Below are positions 62,911-64,000 of a DNA stretch of 64,000 bases, in pieces (the stretch's first letter is position 1; the number at the start of each line of letters is the position of its first letter). Source of the stretch: Paenibacillus glacialis (GTDB lineage: Bacteria > Bacillota > Bacilli > Paenibacillales > Paenibacillaceae); the NCBI RefSeq assembly GCF_001637205.1, contig NZ_LVJH01000003.1, positions 216,091-280,090 on the forward strand. The letters run 5' to 3'. The position numbers were made by a program, and so were the translations under genes. The notes beneath the pieces are model-generated. The model made no database searches, was not told the DNA's origin, and worked only from the letters and a program-made list of their open reading frames with translations.

Positions 62911-64000
62911 ATGACTTTTCAGGAGAAATTAGCAATATATGCTGATTTGATCTTAAGTGTGGGCTTGAATGTCAAACCAGGAGAAAACATTCAGATAAAA
63001 TTTGATTCACAAAATCTCGAATTAGTTCGATTGATTGTCAAAAGAGCTTATCAAATGGGAGCGGCTCATATTGTATATGATTTTCAAGATGATGAAATGA
63101 ATTTGGCAAGATACCAACATTTGAACGATGACCTTTTAGACGATTTTCCATCTGTGGTGGCAGATTTTAAACTGAATTTGTACAAAGCAGGTTATTTGCA
63201 ATTATCGCTAGTATCTCCCAATCCAGACCTATTGAAACAAGTGGAAAGTGCTCGAGTGGGAAGAATTAATAAAGCTCGCTCAAAATCCATGCAAGAATCG
63301 ATGAGATACGGTATGGAAAATCACTCAAAATGGGTTGTGGCAGCTGCATCATCAAAAGACTGGGCAAAAGCTGTTTTCCCAACCTTACCTGAAGAAGAAG
63401 CCATATCACTTTTATGGGAGAATATCTTTACGGCAACACGTGTTACTATGAAAGATCCCAAAGAGGCCTGGTTAAAACATGATGCTCGGTTAAAAGAGTA
63501 TCAATCGTATTTGAATCAAAAAAGATATTGTAAATTGCATTTTGTGAGTGAGCTGACTGATTTAACAGTAGGGCTTGTTGAAGGACATATCTGGAATGGT
63601 GGTTCGGAAAAAACCGTTTCAGGAGAAGCATTTATGTCCAATATGCCCGTTGAAGAAGTCTGGACGATGCCCAATACAATAGAAGTAAATGGATATGTTA
63701 CCATGACTAAACCGCTAATCGTTTCTGGAAAACTCGTGAGTACGTTAAAATTGGTATTCAAACATGGAGAAGTTGTGGAGTATGAAAGTGATCAGCCAGA
63801 CACCATTAAGCTGTTACTAGAATCAGATAGTGGAGCTAAACGTTTAGGAGAAGTTGCGCTAGTGTCTATTGATTCACCAATTGAGAAAACAGGTATCCAT
63901 TTTAAAAATACATTATTTGATGAAAATGCTGCGAGTCATTTGGCTTTTGGACAGGCCTACTTAGATAATATAGAAGACGGTAATATTATGAGCCTTGAAG
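62911..64000 (+). CDS. M29 family aminopeptidase (3' end outside window)
   Basis: The ATG at 62911, with GAGAGGTG upstream, opens a frame that stays open to the window end (363 codons). It matches the thermophilic M29 aminopeptidases (AmpS/PepS): MTFQEKLAIYADLILSVGLN, MQESMRYGMENHSKWVVAAA, FVSELTDLTVGL and the metal-ligand regions SGEAFMSNMP, LGEVALVSIDSPI and ENAASHLAFGQAY. The last metal motif and the C terminus, about 45 residues, lie outside. It removes N-terminal residues from peptides in the cytoplasm. Confidence 0.92.
   Translation, partial: MTFQEKLAIYADLILSVGLNVKPGENIQIKFDSQNLELVRLIVKRAYQMGAAHIVYDFQDDEMNLARYQHLNDDLLDDFPSVVADFKLNLYKAGYLQLSLVSPNPDLLKQVESARVGRINKARSKSMQESMRYGMENHSKWVVAAASSKDWAKAVFPTLPEEEAISLLWENIFTATRVTMKDPKEAWLKHDARLKEYQSYLNQKRYCKLHFVSELTDLTVGLVEGHIWNGGSEKTVSGEAFMSNMPVEEVWTMPNTIEVNGYVTMTKPLIVSGKLVSTLKLVFKHGEVVEYESDQPDTIKLLLESDSGAKRLGEVALVSIDSPIEKTGIHFKNTLFDENAASHLAFGQAYLDNIEDGNIMSLE

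Overview
This window is a stretch of chromosome from an endospore-forming Bacillales bacterium, most likely Paenibacillus or a close relative. Supporting signs are the spoVA genes, Gram-positive lipoproteins, a caa3 oxidase cluster, xpt-pbuX behind a guanine riboswitch, strong AGGAGG-type ribosome binding sites, frequent GTG and TTG starts, and T-tract terminators. Genus is inferred from gene content, not from a marker gene. Most of the window is dense core chromosome. Only the last 4 kb (about 60.0-62.9 kb) is AT-rich and decayed.

Layout. 0-7 kb: kdpF(partial)-kdpA-kdpB-kdpC, then an odd KdpD-like protein made of two sensor modules and no kinase. 7-11 kb: sporulation genes, namely tiny His/Arg/Cys-rich genes (two intact, one decayed), a DUF1657 protein, a DUF421 protein and spoVAC-spoVAD-spoVAE. 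11-13.6 kb: a YitT-type membrane protein, a squalene/phytoene synthase homologue, a minimal L,D-transpeptidase and a candidate structured ncRNA. 13.7-27.5 kb: what I read as a flavin-based extracellular electron transfer (EET) locus. It has a secreted ApbE FMN transferase (FmnB-like), a NusG_II protein (EetA-like), a Gx transporter (EetB-like), a complete ECF energizing module, a U32 protein, a class III aminotransferase, a UbiA prenyltransferase (DmkA-like), a two-subunit polyprenyl diphosphate synthase (DmkB-like plus a HepS-like subunit), a membrane-anchored NDH-2 and a double FMN-binding lipoprotein (PplA-like). A perfect Fnr-type palindrome lies at about -42 from a predicted pplA promoter. 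27.6-36 kb: PAP2 phosphatase, SDR-type protein, RidA, SNF2 helicase, VanY-type carboxypeptidase, small alarmone synthetase. 36-40.5 kb: a c-di-GMP-I riboswitch in front of a GGDEF-EAL protein and a solute-binding lipoprotein. 40.5-49.3 kb: UvrD-like helicase, zinc-ribbon protein, TrmB regulator, xpt-pbuX, lipid kinase and small proteins. 49.7-55.4 kb: ctaCDEF, ctaG and a CtaM-like DUF420 gene. 55.5-60 kb: a YtrA-type GntR-regulated ABC cluster with its operator. 60-64 kb: decayed RCC1-like secreted gene, mobile-element debris, and the start of an M29 aminopeptidase that runs off the window.

How the parts fit. The EET genes form a coherent pathway: NDH-2 passes electrons from NADH to a dedicated demethylmenaquinone pool, EetA/EetB carry them outward, and an ApbE-flavinylated lipoprotein passes them to external acceptors. 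The ECF module would supply flavin. The Fnr site suggests oxygen-limited expression, in contrast to the aerobic caa3 oxidase further along. Separately, three dispersed copies of a structured repeat each sit just after a terminator and before a gene, and a second small inverted-repeat element occurs twice.
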